Below, piece after piece: positions 1-8,204 of a DNA stretch of 11,081 nt. Numbering within the stretch: position 1 is the first letter of the stretch; the number at the start of each line of letters is the position of its first letter. A model generated the notes under the pieces. The model was not told where the DNA came from. It searched no databases and was given only the letters and a program-made list of their open reading frames with translations. A program made the position numbers and the translations under genes. This DNA is from Pseudomonadota bacterium (GTDB taxonomy: Bacteria > Pseudomonadota > Gammaproteobacteria > UBA5335): NCBI GenBank assembly GCA_021783685.1, contig JAJXTQ010000033.1, positions 1 to 11,081 of the forward strand, read 5' to 3'.

Positions 1-1281
1 CAAGCGGGGCAGGCGATCGCCGTCGCGCTGGTGCGCCAGATGGGTCACGACGTTCTCCACCATCACCACCGCCGCATCCACCAGCATGCCGATGGCGATC
101 GCCAGCCCGCCCAGGCTCATCAGGTTCGCCGTCAGCCCGAAGTAGCGCATGCACAGAAAGGTCGCCAGCGCGGAGAGCGGCAGGATCAGGGCGACGGTGA
201 GCGCGGCGCGCAGGTCGCCGAGGAACAGCACCAGCAGCACCAGTACCAGCACCACCGCCTCGATCAGGGCGCGGCTGACGGTGTGGACGGCGCGATCCAC
301 CAGATCGCCCCGATCGTAGAAGATGCTGACCTGGACGCCCTCCGGCAGCGACGGTGCCAGGGCGTCGAGCTTGGCCCGCACGCCGCGCACCACCTCGCGC
401 GCATTGGCGCCGCGCAGGCCCAGCACCAGACCCTCGACCGTCTCGCCCCGGCCATGGTGGGTGACGCCGCCATAGCGGGTCAGCGCGCCCTCCCGCACCG
501 CTGCCACGTCGGCCAGCCGGACCGGCTCGACCGGATCGGGGCGCACCACGATGCCGGCCAGATCGGCCAGGTTCCGGACACTGCCCTCCGAACGCACCAG
601 CCAGGCTTCCTCGCCCTCGGAGAGTCTGCCGGCGCCATCGTTGCGGTTGTTCACCGCCAGCGTTTCGCGCAACTGGGCCAGGGAAATCCCGTGGGCGGCA
701 AGGCGCTCGATGTCCGGCACCACCTCGAAGCTGCGCACCTCGCCACCCAGTGCATTGACGTCCGCCACCCCCGGCACGGTGCGCAGCGCCGGCCGGATCA
801 CCCAGTCGAGCACGCTGCGGCGCTCGGCCAGGGACACGCCCTCGCCATCCACGGTGAACATCAGCATCTCGCCCAGCGGTGTGGTCATGGGCGCGATCCC
901 GCCCGTCACGTCCGCGGGCAGCCGGTCCCAGACCCCGTTCAGCCGCTCGGCCACCTGCTGCCGCGCCCAATAGATGTCGGTCCCTTCCTCGAAATCGATG
1001 GTGATGTCGGCGAGGGCATACTTGGTCGTGGAGCGCAGCATGACCTGATGCGGAATGCCCAGCATCTCGACTTCGATCGGCGCGCTGACGCGCGTTTCCA
1101 TCTCCTCGGGCGTGAGCCCGGCCACCTTCACGACCATCTTCACCTGGGTCGTGGAAATGTCGGGATAGGCGTCGATGGGCATGCTCGTCATGACCCAGGC
1201 ACCGGCGCCCGCCAGCAGCACCACGCCGAGGAAAACCAGCAGCCGTTGCCCGAGGGCAAAGCGCACCAGACCCGCCAGCAT
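1..1281 (-). CDS. Heavy-metal efflux RND pump (CusA/CzcA family), N-terminal 427 residues, cut by window edge
   Basis: Inner-membrane proton-driven pump of a tripartite efflux system exporting metal ions. The frame stays open from the ATG at 1281 to the left edge: 427 residues of a family usually about 1,020-1,060 long. Visible: first membrane helix at about 12-31; a periplasmic porter stretch opening with MPIDAYPDIS; the family hallmark DFEEGTDIYWAR at 96-107; NNRNDGAGRL at 211-220; membrane helices from about 338 onward; and the TM4 motif around Asp402 and Glu409. In CzcA-type Zn/Co/Cd pumps TM4 carries an additional Asp six residues before the central one. Here that place is Ala396, as in CusA, which hints at monovalent Cu/Ag. 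The metal-binding methionines of CusA lie beyond the edge, so the substrate stays open. The start overlaps the adaptor stop (TGATG), so the two are probably translationally coupled. Confidence 0.93.
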   Translation of the reverse strand, partial: MLAGLVRFALGQRLLVFLGVVLLAGAGAWVMTSMPIDAYPDISTTQVKMVVKVAGLTPEEMETRVSAPIEVEMLGIPHQVMLRSTTKYALADITIDFEEGTDIYWARQQVAERLNGVWDRLPADVTGGIAPMTTPLGEMLMFTVDGEGVSLAERRSVLDWVIRPALRTVPGVADVNALGGEVRSFEVVPDIERLAAHGISLAQLRETLAVNNRNDGAGRLSEGEEAWLVRSEGSVRNLADLAGIVVRPDPVEPVRLADVAAVREGALTRYGGVTHHGRGETVEGLVLGLRGANAREVVRGVRAKLDALAPSLPEGVQVSIFYDRGDLVDRAVHTVSRALIEAVVLVLVLLVLFLGDLRAALTVALILPLSALATFLCMRYFGLTANLMSLGGLAIAIGMLVDAAVVMVENVVTHLAHQRDGDRLPRL

Positions 1282-2381
1282 CACTCCCCCCCGCCCATGC
1301 CGCTCGCCAGCGCCTTGAGGGCCGCGACGCCGGCGACCGCCACCGGGTCGTTCGCCGCGATCGCGCCCTGCACGATGCGGCGATCCCCGTTCTCGCTCAC
1401 CACGGTGACCGGTACCGGCCGAAAGCCGGTCGGCGTCTGGACGAAAACGTGGGCCGCGCCGTCGAGATACGCCAATGCCGCCGCCGGCACCTCGTGCAGC
1501 GCGCCGGCGGCGTCCTTCACGCCCAGCGCCACCTCGACGAACTGCCCGGGCAGCAGGACGGTCTCGCCGGGCACCACGCGCGCGCGCAGCAGGACGCCCT
1601 GATCGGTCTCATGAATCTGGCGCCCGACCGCGATGATTTCCCCCGCCACCGCGCCGTTGTCGACGCGCACCCGATCGCCCAGACGGACGCGGGCGGCGAC
1701 GGCCTGCGGGGCATGGATTTCGAGCCACAGCGCCCGCAGGTCGGCGAGTGTGTAGAGCGGACTGTCGAGGGTGACCTGTTGGCCCGCATTGGCCGACTGG
1801 GCGAGAACCACGCCCGAGATCGGCGCCGTCACGGCCAGCGTGCCGGTCGAGCGGCGCGTGCGCTCCAGCTCCTGAACCTGCCGATGATCGAGGCCGGCCA
1901 GCCGCAGGCGGGTGCGACTGTGATCGAGCGCAACCTGCGCCTCACGCCACTGGGCCTCGGTGTCTTCGAAGCGCCGGCGGGCGATGATGCCCAGCTCATT
2001 CAATTCACGATCCCGCTTCATGGCCGCGGCGGCGAGCGCAAACCGGCTCATGGCCGCGAGGTGCTCGCTCTCCATCGCCGCGAGCTCCGGGCTGTGCAAT
2101 TCGGCCAGGGTCTGACCGGCGGTCACCGGCTCTCCCTCGCCCACCACCAGCGAGGCCACGATGCCCGGCACCCGCGCGCCCACCACGCGCAGACGGTCAT
2201 TCGGCACCGCGACCCGCGCCGGCAGCCGGATGTCGAGCCGGTCCGTGACGACGGCCGGTATCCCGGTGCGGATCCTGGACGCGGTCTGCTGCGCAGCGCT
2301 CACCGCCAGTTCCTCGCGCGCCGCCACCGGCGCACCGATCAGCGCACCGACCAGCATCATCCATCGCAACCAAGGCTTCAC
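1281..2381 (-). CDS. Periplasmic adaptor (membrane fusion protein) of the metal efflux system, CusB/CzcB-like
   Basis: Bridges the RND pump and the outer-membrane factor in the periplasm. I choose the GTG at 2381 (366 residues). It overlaps the upstream stop as GTGA, has GGGAG just upstream, and places a good Sec signal peptide at the very N-terminus (KPWLRWMMLVGALIGAPVAA). An in-frame ATG at 2423 would add 14 non-signal-like residues. Domain order: first lipoyl half about 66-98; alpha-helical hairpin about 99-176; second lipoyl half about 180-212 (TAPISGVVLAQSANAGQQV); beta-barrel about 213-290 (LWLEIHAPQ is the usual entry); C-terminal membrane-proximal domain about 290-360. I see no His-rich or Met-rich metal-binding extension, so the adaptor does not reveal the substrate. 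Family assignment is firm; the metal is not. Confidence 0.92.
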   Translation of the reverse strand: MKPWLRWMMLVGALIGAPVAAREELAVSAAQQTASRIRTGIPAVVTDRLDIRLPARVAVPNDRLRVVGARVPGIVASLVVGEGEPVTAGQTLAELHSPELAAMESEHLAAMSRFALAAAAMKRDRELNELGIIARRRFEDTEAQWREAQVALDHSRTRLRLAGLDHRQVQELERTRRSTGTLAVTAPISGVVLAQSANAGQQVTLDSPLYTLADLRALWLEIHAPQAVAARVRLGDRVRVDNGAVAGEIIAVGRQIHETDQGVLLRARVVPGETVLLPGQFVEVALGVKDAAGALHEVPAAALAYLDGAAHVFVQTPTGFRPVPVTVVSENGDRRIVQGAIAANDPVAVAGVAALKALASGMGGGE

Positions 2382-3628
2382 GGCACATCTCCCATGATCT
2401 GATTGAGTCGCGCGCGCTGCCATCCGATGCGGATGCGCTGGCGCTCGACTTCCTGAACGGCAAGGCGGGTCTGCTCGCGGATGCGCAGCAAATCCATCAG
2501 GTCGAGCTCGCCGGCCGCGAAGGCGGCCTGTGCCAGATCCTGCTGGCGCTGGGCCAAGGCCCCACGGCGCTGGATCAGCGGCCAGGCTTCCTCGGCCGAC
2601 TGGAGCGCGGCTTCGGCCTCCTGCCGGGCCACGGCCTGATCCCGGATGCCCTGACGCCAGCGCAGGCGCGCCTCGGCCGAGGCGCGCTCGGCGGCCGCCC
2701 GTTCATCGGCGCGGGTCGCCGCGGCAAAGGGAATGCTCACACCCACGCCGAGCGAATTCACGTCGTCTTCATCCCGGCTGCCCCGTTCGCGCCGGGTGCC
2801 CACCTGCACGACCGGTGCCCCGGCGCCTTCGGCAAGCCGTTGCTGCCATTCGGCCTCGGCCCGGCTGGCCTCCTGGGCCCACACGGCCAGCCCCGGATGG
2901 GCATCGACGGCCGTCTGCGCCGGCGCCTCGGCCGTCAGGCCGCGCACATCGGGTTCGAGTCCCACCAGAAACCGAAAGCCGGCACGCTGGGCATCGGACT
3001 CACGCGCCAAGGCAGCGCGTTCGGCCTCGCGCGCCAGACGTTCCTGTTCGCTCATGAGTTGATCGGTCTGGGCGAGATCTCCGGCCCGCACCCGCGCCAG
3101 CACCTGCTCATGCAACTGGGTCGCGCTGCGCTCGGCGGCCCGGGCTTGCGCCAGATCCGCGTCGGCCAGCGCCAGCGACCACAGGCGCTCGCGGATCACG
3201 CCCGCGGCTTGCCAGCGGTTGTACCGCGACCGCAAGGCGGCCTGGGCCGCACTGGCCCGCGCCAGCGACCGCGTCGCCTCGCGGACCGACGGCCACCACA
3301 GGGGCCACTCCACGCCGGCTTCGGCTTCGCGCAGTCCGGCGTCGGTCCATGCCGTATCGTCCTGCCAGTGCAGTGCCAGCGCAGGGGGCCCCGCAAACCA
3401 GCTCCGGCTGCGCTGCGCCAAGGCCTGGGATTCGCGGCTCAAGGCCGGCAACAGATCCTGAGCGGGATCGCGTGCCAGGGCGGCATCCACCCACACCGAG
3501 AGCGGGTGGGGTGCCGGGTCGTCTGGCGGGCTGCCTGACGCCGCCGGCTCGGCGCATGCGGCGGCCCCGGCCATGATCCCCGCCATCAGCACGATACCCC
3601 GCCAGCGCGCGCCCGATCCCGACGACAT
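2378..3628 (-). CDS. Outer-membrane efflux factor (TolC/CusC/CzcC-like OEP family)
   Basis: Forms the outer-membrane channel of the efflux system and is the first gene of its operon. The ATG at 3628 gives 416 residues, a normal OEP length, with GGGAGGA six bases upstream. The frame is open for another 1.1 kb upstream, but there it only shadows the MFS gene. The N-terminus is an export signal (GIVLMAGIMAGAAACAEP). Cys25 after A-A-A could be a lipidated cysteine, as in many RND-linked OEPs, but it lacks the usual Leu at -3. The mature part has long Ala/Gln/Glu/Arg-rich helices and the two OEP repeats, each with the pattern of a glycine followed by hydrophobics: RVRAGDLAQTDQLM at 180-192 and AFAAGELDLMDLL at 369-381. 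It overlaps the adaptor by 4 bases. CusC versus CzcC cannot be decided from this protein. Confidence 0.9.
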   Translation of the reverse strand: MSSGSGARWRGIVLMAGIMAGAAACAEPAASGSPPDDPAPHPLSVWVDAALARDPAQDLLPALSRESQALAQRSRSWFAGPPALALHWQDDTAWTDAGLREAEAGVEWPLWWPSVREATRSLARASAAQAALRSRYNRWQAAGVIRERLWSLALADADLAQARAAERSATQLHEQVLARVRAGDLAQTDQLMSEQERLAREAERAALARESDAQRAGFRFLVGLEPDVRGLTAEAPAQTAVDAHPGLAVWAQEASRAEAEWQQRLAEGAGAPVVQVGTRRERGSRDEDDVNSLGVGVSIPFAAATRADERAAAERASAEARLRWRQGIRDQAVARQEAEAALQSAEEAWPLIQRRGALAQRQQDLAQAAFAAGELDLMDLLRIREQTRLAVQEVERQRIRIGWQRARLNQIMGDVP

Positions 3629-3672
3629 CCTTCGTCCTCCCAAAAGTTCGGGATCAGCATCGCCGATCCGCC

Positions 3673-3687
3673 TTAATGGCCACTTAA
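3673..3687. promoter_or_regulatory. A/T-rich imperfect palindrome upstream of the efflux operon, candidate operator
   Basis: The 119-base gap between the MFS stop and the outer-membrane factor start holds TTAATGGCCACTTAA. This is a TGGCCA core flanked by TTAA on both sides, with one extra base on the right. It lies 45-59 bases before the ATG, where a metal-responsive regulator could act, and it stands out in very G+C-rich surroundings. I cannot place a convincing -35/-10 pair or a terminator in this gap, so the efflux genes could instead be read through from prmB-aroC-MFS. No regulator gene is present in the window. Confidence 0.3.
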
Positions 3688-3747
3688 AGATCCCGACGCC
3701 GGGCGGACGCCATCGCGTGTGCGCAGGTCGCGGCGGCACCGATCGGG

Positions 3748-4923
3748 TCAGGCGGCCGGCGCCACCGCGCGAGTGCCGCCACTCGGCAACGTGCGCCAGG
3801 CCACGACCAGCGCCAGTGCGGCGGCGAACATGGCCATCAGGTACACATCGCCGCGCCAGCCGGCCGACCAGAGCAGGCCGGCGAGCAGGCTGCCGGCAAG
3901 ACCACCGGCGCCGAAGCCCAGCGCGCTGTAGAGCGCTTGTCCCCGCCCCTGCAACGGGCCGGGAAACAAAGCGTACACATAACTCATGCCGACGGCGTGA
4001 CACAGCCCGAAGCTGGCGAGATGAAGGATCTGCGCGCCGATCAGAAAGACCGGCGAGCGCGCCAGACCGGCGATCAGCGCCCAGCGCACCACGGTCAGCA
4101 GCAAGGCCGCCAGCAACAGACGACGGCGGCCGTAGCGCCGGAACAGCGCCGGCGCCGTCCAGAACAGGCCGATCTCCGCGACGACGCCCAGCGCCCACAG
4201 CAGGCCGATGTGTCGCCCCTCGTAGCCCAAGCCCTCGAGATACAGCGTGAGGTAGGCGTAATAGGGGCCGTGGCTCAGATTGAGCAAAAACACCATCACC
4301 AGGAAACCGGTCGCGCCGGGACGGCGCAGCAATGCGCCCCCCGGAGCAGGGCGCATCGCACGGACCGTGGTTGGGGCCGGGGCCTGCAAGCCGCCGCAGA
4401 CGAGCATGCCCGTCACCCCGATCAGCCCGGCCAGCGGGAGATACTGGATCATGGCCGGGGAGCGGGCCAGCCAGACCGACCCCGCGCCGCTGGCCACGAT
4501 GAAGCCGACCGAACCCCAGAGCCGGATCCGGCCGTAGCGACCGATCCCGGCGGGGCCGAGTCGATGCAGGGTCAAGGTCTCGAAGGGCGGCAGCGTCGCG
4601 TTCCAGGCCAGCGTGAACACGGCGAAGCTCAGCGACAGCAGCGCGGCGCCCCGGGCCTGAACGAAGAGCAGCCAGGCCACCAACACCGCGCCAAGGCTCC
4701 ACCGCAGCGGGCCGACGAGATCCCCGCGGCGATGGGTCCACCATCCCAGCAGCGGCGGGCCGAGCAGCTTGGTGCCCATGAAACAGCCCATGAGCGCGCC
4801 GATGCGACCACCGGAAAGCCCCTGCGCCTGCAGGTAGAGCGGCAGGTAGGGCATGAGCAGGCCCAGCAGGCCGAAATGAAAGAAATAAAATCCCGCCAGC
4901 GGCGCGGTGCGGGGCGCCGCCAT
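3748..4923 (-). CDS. MFS transporter, LacY/HcaT-like (MFS_1_like) family
   Basis: Twelve-helix inner-membrane secondary transporter of about 391 residues. The family clues are PYLPLYLQAQGLS near the start, and the stretch GIGRYGRIRLWGSVGFI (about 127-143), whose YGRIRLWGS core is typical of the LacY/phenylpropionate (HcaT)/nucleoside-symporter branch. FETLTL just before it corresponds to the loop and helix carrying functional acidic residues in that branch. A second match-like segment, FLLNLSHGPYYAYLTLYLEGLGYE, begins the C-terminal half. The ATG at 4923 shares one base with the aroC stop (TGATG); a GTG at 4926 would give a 4-base overlap and one more residue. Linkage to aroC suggests co-expression. 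An aromatic acid as substrate is an attractive guess from family and context, but nothing in the sequence proves it. Confidence 0.88.
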   Translation of the reverse strand: MAAPRTAPLAGFYFFHFGLLGLLMPYLPLYLQAQGLSGGRIGALMGCFMGTKLLGPPLLGWWTHRRGDLVGPLRWSLGAVLVAWLLFVQARGAALLSLSFAVFTLAWNATLPPFETLTLHRLGPAGIGRYGRIRLWGSVGFIVASGAGSVWLARSPAMIQYLPLAGLIGVTGMLVCGGLQAPAPTTVRAMRPAPGGALLRRPGATGFLVMVFLLNLSHGPYYAYLTLYLEGLGYEGRHIGLLWALGVVAEIGLFWTAPALFRRYGRRRLLLAALLLTVVRWALIAGLARSPVFLIGAQILHLASFGLCHAVGMSYVYALFPGPLQGRGQALYSALGFGAGGLAGSLLAGLLWSAGWRGDVYLMAMFAAALALVVAWRTLPSGGTRAVAPAA

Positions 4924-6026
4924 CACCGCTCGGGCGTGGCGGGGATCACCGGTGTAACACTGCGCACCTCGGCGTTCTGGGCTCGGTGGCGCAGGCAGTG
5001 ATCCATCAGCACCAGCGCGACCATGGCCTCGGCGATGGGGGTGGCGCGGATGCCGACGCAGGGGTCGTGGCGGCCGGTGGTGCGCACGGTCACGGGCTCG
5101 CCGGCGCGGTTCACGCTGCGCCCGGGCAGGTGCAGGCTGCTGGTGGGTTTCAGCGCGATGCTGGCGACGAGGTCCTGACCCGAGGAGATGCCGCCCAGCA
5201 CACCGCCCGCATGGTTGCTGAGAAAGCCCTCCGGGGTGATCTCATCGCGAAACGCCGTCCCCTTGGCCGCCACGCAGCCGAAGCCGTCGCCGATCTCCAC
5301 GCCCTTGACGGCATTGATGCCCATCAGCGCATGGGCGAGATCGGCGTCCAGCCGGTCGAACACCGGCTCGCCGAGCCCGGGCGGCACCCCGGTCGCCACC
5401 ACGGTCACACGCGCGCCAATCGAATCGCCGCTCTTGCGCAGGGCGTTCATGTAGTCCTCGAGTTCGCTCACCCGGGCGGGGTCGGGACAGAAAAACGGAT
5501 TGTCGTCCACGCCGTCCGGATCGACCGGATCGAGCACGATCGGCCCGAGCTGGGCGAGATAGCCGCGGATCCGGATGCCCAGCCGGGTGGCCAGATAGTG
5601 CCGGGCGATGGCCCCGCCCGCCACCCGGATGGCGGTTTCCCGCGCCGAGGAACGCCCGCCGCCACGATAGTCGCGTAGGCCGTACTTCTGCTGATAGGTG
5701 TAATCGGCATGGCCCGGCCGGAAGGTGTCGGCGATGTTGGCGTAGTCCTTGGATTTCTGGTCGACGTTCTCGATCAGAAGACCGATCGGCGTGCCCGTGG
5801 TGACGCCCTCGAACACCCCGGAGAGGATGCGCACCCGATCGGGCTCGCGGCGCTGGGTGGTGTGGCGCGACGTGCCCGGCCGGCGCCGGTCGAGATCGCG
5901 CTGCAGGATGGTTTCGTCGAGCGGCAGCCCCGGCGGGCAACCGTCGACGATGCCGCCCAGCGCGGGCCCATGGCTTTCGCCGAAGCTGGTGAGCGTGAAC
6001 AGCCGGCCGATGGTGTTGCCCGACAT
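4923..6026 (-). CDS. aroC: Chorismate synthase
   Basis: Last step of the shikimate pathway: converts 5-enolpyruvylshikimate-3-phosphate to chorismate, with reduced FMN as catalyst, in the cytoplasm. It has 367 residues (family about 360). The start is ATG at 6026, opening [20 protein letters not shown], which is essentially the canonical N-terminus. All three family signatures are present: FGESHG at 15-20; [20 protein letters not shown] from 105, followed by the RSSARET segment; and [13 protein letters not shown] near the C-terminus. Conserved catalytic histidines are His19 and His106. A longer in-frame reading reaching 6476 runs through prmB in another frame and is not real. It follows prmB by 4 bases and overlaps the MFS start. 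Confidence 0.98.
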   Translation of the reverse strand: MSGNTIGRLFTLTSFGESHGPALGGIVDGCPPGLPLDETILQRDLDRRRPGTSRHTTQRREPDRVRILSGVFEGVTTGTPIGLLIENVDQKSKDYANIADTFRPGHADYTYQQKYGLRDYRGGGRSSARETAIRVAGGAIARHYLATRLGIRIRGYLAQLGPIVLDPVDPDGVDDNPFFCPDPARVSELEDYMNALRKSGDSIGARVTVVATGVPPGLGEPVFDRLDADLAHALMGINAVKGVEIGDGFGCVAAKGTAFRDEITPEGFLSNHAGGVLGGISSGQDLVASIALKPTSSLHLPGRSVNRAGEPVTVRTTGRHDPCVGIRATPIAEAMVALVLMDHCLRHRAQNAEVRSVTPVIPATPER

Positions 6027-6030
6027 CGCC

Positions 6031-6966
6031 TTATCCTCTCGCCCGGCCTGCGCCCAGCGCCGCCGCATGGTCGTGGAGCTGTTCGGCGGTGAGCAGGAAA
6101 ACCCCATCCTCGCCATGCTCGAAGGCCAGCCAGGTGAACGGCACCTCGGGCCAGGCGCGCGCCACGGCCTCGGCGCTGTTGCCCACCTCGACCACCAGTA
6201 TCCCGCCCGGGTGCAGACGCGCCGCCGCGCCGGCGAGGATGCGGCGCACGACATCCAGCCCATCGACGCCTGCGGCCAGGGCATGGCGGGGCTCGTGGCG
6301 GTATTCGGGCGGCAAGGCCGCAAGGTCGGCGGCGTCGACATAGGGCGGATTGCTGATGATGAGGTCGTAGCGCAAGGCCGGCAGGCCGTCGTAGACATCA
6401 CTGCGGACGGGATGGACGCGGTCTTCGAGATGGTGACGGGCCACGTTGCGCGTGGCCACCGCCAGCGCGCCGGCATCGATGTCCGCCGCCGCCACCTCGG
6501 CTTCCGGAAAGGCCAGGGCGCAGGCGATCGCGATGCAGCCGCTGCCGGTTCCGAGGTCGAGCACGCGACCGACCGCGGCGGCCTCGAGCCAGGGCGCGAA
6601 ACCGCGCCCGATCCATTCGGCCAGCGGCGAGCGCGGGATCAGCACCCGATCGTCGACGAAAAAAGGCAGGCCGGCGAACCAGGCCTCGCCCGTCAGGTAG
6701 GCAGCCGGCCGGCGCTCGCGGATGCGCCGGTCGAACAGGCGCAGGATGGCGAGCCGCTCTTCCAGGGTGAGCCGCGCGTCCAGATACCGGGGGGGCAGAT
6801 CGAAGGGCAGGTGCACGGCCTGCAGGGCCAGACCGAACGCCTCGTCCAGGGCATTGTCGGTGCCGTGGCCGAAATGCAGCCCGGCGGCGTTGAAGCGGCT
6901 GGCGCCCCAGCGAATGCAGTCGGTGAGGGTCAGCAGGCTTTCCGCCACCTGTTCCAATCGCGCCAT
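6031..6966 (-). CDS. prmB: Ribosomal protein L3 N5-glutamine methyltransferase
   Basis: SAM-dependent enzyme that methylates the side-chain amide of a glutamine in 50S protein L3; cytoplasmic. It has 311 residues, the family's usual length. Visible: an N-terminal helical domain with [38 protein letters not shown] before the catalytic domain; SAM-binding motif [10 protein letters not shown] at 135-143; and the amide-methyltransferase motif NPPY at 206-209. The C-terminal [13 protein letters not shown] segment, together with the N-terminal domain, favours PrmB over the related release-factor enzyme PrmC. The ATG at 6966 has AGAGG seven bases upstream. It heads the prmB-aroC-MFS unit, divergent from psd. 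Confidence 0.95.
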   Translation of the reverse strand: MARLEQVAESLLTLTDCIRWGASRFNAAGLHFGHGTDNALDEAFGLALQAVHLPFDLPPRYLDARLTLEERLAILRLFDRRIRERRPAAYLTGEAWFAGLPFFVDDRVLIPRSPLAEWIGRGFAPWLEAAAVGRVLDLGTGSGCIAIACALAFPEAEVAAADIDAGALAVATRNVARHHLEDRVHPVRSDVYDGLPALRYDLIISNPPYVDAADLAALPPEYRHEPRHALAAGVDGLDVVRRILAGAAARLHPGGILVVEVGNSAEAVARAWPEVPFTWLAFEHGEDGVFLLTAEQLHDHAAALGAGRARG

Positions 6967-7142
6967 CGGCTATCCTCTGCGTGAGTCCAATCGCCTATGA
7001 TAAGCGACCGTCCTGAATCGAAACCATGCCCGCCATGCGCCTTCTTCGCCTCGTCGCCGGTCTGCTCCTTCTGGTCGTGGTCATTGCATCCATCCATCGC
7101 CTCATCGCCATCCCGTCGTCAATCGCGCTGTCCGAGGACGCC
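6967..7142. promoter_or_regulatory. Divergent control region between prmB and psd
   Basis: If psd starts at 7143, these 176 bases must hold the promoters of both divergent genes. The best element is TATGAT at 6996-7001 (plus strand), a near-consensus -10 box; its complement reads TATCAT slightly shifted on the minus strand. Neither has a recognisable -35 at proper spacing. From 7026 onward the region is also an in-frame open extension of psd encoding a hydrophobic helix, so part of it may be coding. GAGG at 7134-7137 is a well-placed ribosome binding site for the ATG at 7143. Confidence 0.35.
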
Positions 7143-8021
7143 ATGACCGCACCGAGCCGCACCGATCGCGCCAACGCCTGGCTGCAGGAGCATCTGCCGC
7201 AGCACATGCTGTCGGGCGTGATGCACGGGCTGACCCGGATCACGTGGCGACCGTTCAAGAACACGCTGATCCGCGGCTTCGCCAGACTCTACGACATCGA
7301 CCTCACCGAGGCCGAAAGCGCCGATCCGGATCATTACCGGGACTTCAACGCGTTCTTTACCCGCGCGCTCCGCGACGGCGCCCGGCCGCTCGCGCCCGGC
7401 GAAACGGTGATCGCCAGCCCGGTGGACGGGCTCGTCGGCCAGATCGGCGTCATCGAGGACGCGAGCCCGATCGAGGCCAAGGGTCGCGCATTCTCGCTGC
7501 CGGAATTGCTCGGCGGCGACGCCGCCCTCACCGAGACCTTTGCCGGCGGCAACTACACCGTGATCTATCTCTCGCCGCGCGACTATCACCGCATCCACAT
7601 GCCGCTCGCCGGCGCCCTGCTGCGCACCGGCTACATCCCGGGACGATTGTTCAGCGTCAACGAGGCCACGGTCCGCGCCGTGCCCGACCTCTATGCCCGC
7701 AACGAACGCCTCGTCACCGTGTTCGACACCGGCGCAGGCCCCATGGCCGTCATCCTGGTCGGAGCCATCTTCGTCGGCAGCATGCAGACCGTCTGGTCCG
7801 GGGTCGTGACCCCGCCCTACGGGCCGGCGCCGAGGTGGCACCAATTCGGCGAGGACGGCGTGCGGCTGGCGCGCGTGGCGGAGTTGGGACGCTTCAACAT
7901 GGGCTCGACCGTCATCCTGCTCCTGCCGTCCGGGCGCACCGCATGGGACGCAGCGGTCCGGAAGGGCACGTTCGTGCAAATGGGACGCGCGCTGGGCCGG
8001 ACTCTGTCCATCGAAGAGTGA
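7143..8021 (+). CDS. psd: Phosphatidylserine decarboxylase (proenzyme)
   Basis: Makes phosphatidylethanolamine from phosphatidylserine at the inner membrane; a pyruvoyl enzyme that cuts itself into beta and alpha chains. From the ATG at 7143 there are 292 residues, the usual length for this class, starting near LQEHLPQHMLSG, which aligns with known N-termini. A GAGG site lies five bases upstream. Visible: YRDFNAFFTRALRDGARP; SPVDG with catalytic Asp95; YLSPRDYHRIHMP with His149 and His152; ARNER; and the self-cleavage motif MGST with Gly254/Ser255, where Ser becomes the pyruvoyl group of the short alpha chain. Most relatives have LGST, so Met is a mild variant. An in-frame ATG at 7026 would add 39 residues including a membrane helix; it lacks a good ribosome site, but I cannot exclude it. 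Confidence 0.95.
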   Translation: MTAPSRTDRANAWLQEHLPQHMLSGVMHGLTRITWRPFKNTLIRGFARLYDIDLTEAESADPDHYRDFNAFFTRALRDGARPLAPGETVIASPVDGLVGQIGVIEDASPIEAKGRAFSLPELLGGDAALTETFAGGNYTVIYLSPRDYHRIHMPLAGALLRTGYIPGRLFSVNEATVRAVPDLYARNERLVTVFDTGAGPMAVILVGAIFVGSMQTVWSGVVTPPYGPAPRWHQFGEDGVRLARVAELGRFNMGSTVILLLPSGRTAWDAAVRKGTFVQMGRALGRTLSIEE

Positions 8022-8028
8022 CGCAACG

Positions 8029-8060
8029 GGTCGGAGACTGACGTCACAAACTGACCGACC
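8029..8060. repeat. Inverted repeat just after psd, enclosing an 8-base perfect palindrome
   Basis: GGTCGG at 8029-8034 pairs perfectly with CCGACC at 8055-8060 across a 20-base loop. The loop contains the perfect palindrome TGACGTCA at 8039-8046. There is no T-tract directly after the right arm; the nearest T-run starts at about 8088. It is therefore a poor intrinsic terminator and might be a protein-binding site or chance. Confidence 0.3.
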
Positions 8061-8087
8061 GGAGCGAGGCCCGCACCAACGCCCGTC

Positions 8088-8116
8088 TTTTTACTTTATT
8101 TACAGACACTTATAAT
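8088..8116 (+). promoter_or_regulatory. Sigma-70-type promoter for the small exported protein gene
   Basis: A perfect -10 box, TATAAT, sits at 8111-8116 inside a local A/T-rich island in an otherwise G+C-rich window. The -35 is weaker: TTTTTA at 8088-8093 gives a 17-base spacer, or TTTACT at 8090-8095 gives 15. A start near 8122 would leave an untranslated leader of about 80 bases before the ATG at 8205. Confidence 0.6.
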
Positions 8117-8204
8117 ATGGCACGTCTCCTGCTTTGAGATCGCTGACCCCGCCCCATGAGGCCGGGAGATTCACACACAAGATCTGCCAAGGGGAGATAT
8201 TTTC

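Noticed and set aside
31..1602. 523-residue plus-strand open frame opposite the RND pump and adaptor genes
   Set aside because: The sequence is His/Gln/Arg/Pro-rich and matches no fold. It is the typical antisense shadow of G+C-rich coding DNA; the minus-strand pump and adaptor explain the region.
2382..2423. Start of the adaptor at the ATG at 2423
   Set aside because: It would add 14 polar residues before the signal peptide and a longer overlap; the GTG at 2381 has a ribosome site and the 4-base overlap.
3629..4744. Continuous open frame joined to the outer-membrane factor gene, suggesting a 788-residue fusion
   Set aside because: It overlaps the MFS gene in another frame, its residues are Arg/Pro/Gly-rich low-quality sequence, and the outer-membrane factor has a good signal peptide and ribosome site at 3628.
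6027..6476. N-terminal extension of chorismate synthase to 6476
   Set aside because: It runs through the prmB coding sequence in a different frame, while the canonical [10 protein letters not shown] start lies at 6026.
5749..6984. 411-residue plus-strand open frame opposite aroC and prmB
   Set aside because: Antisense to two certain genes, with composition like other shadow frames and no recognisable domain.
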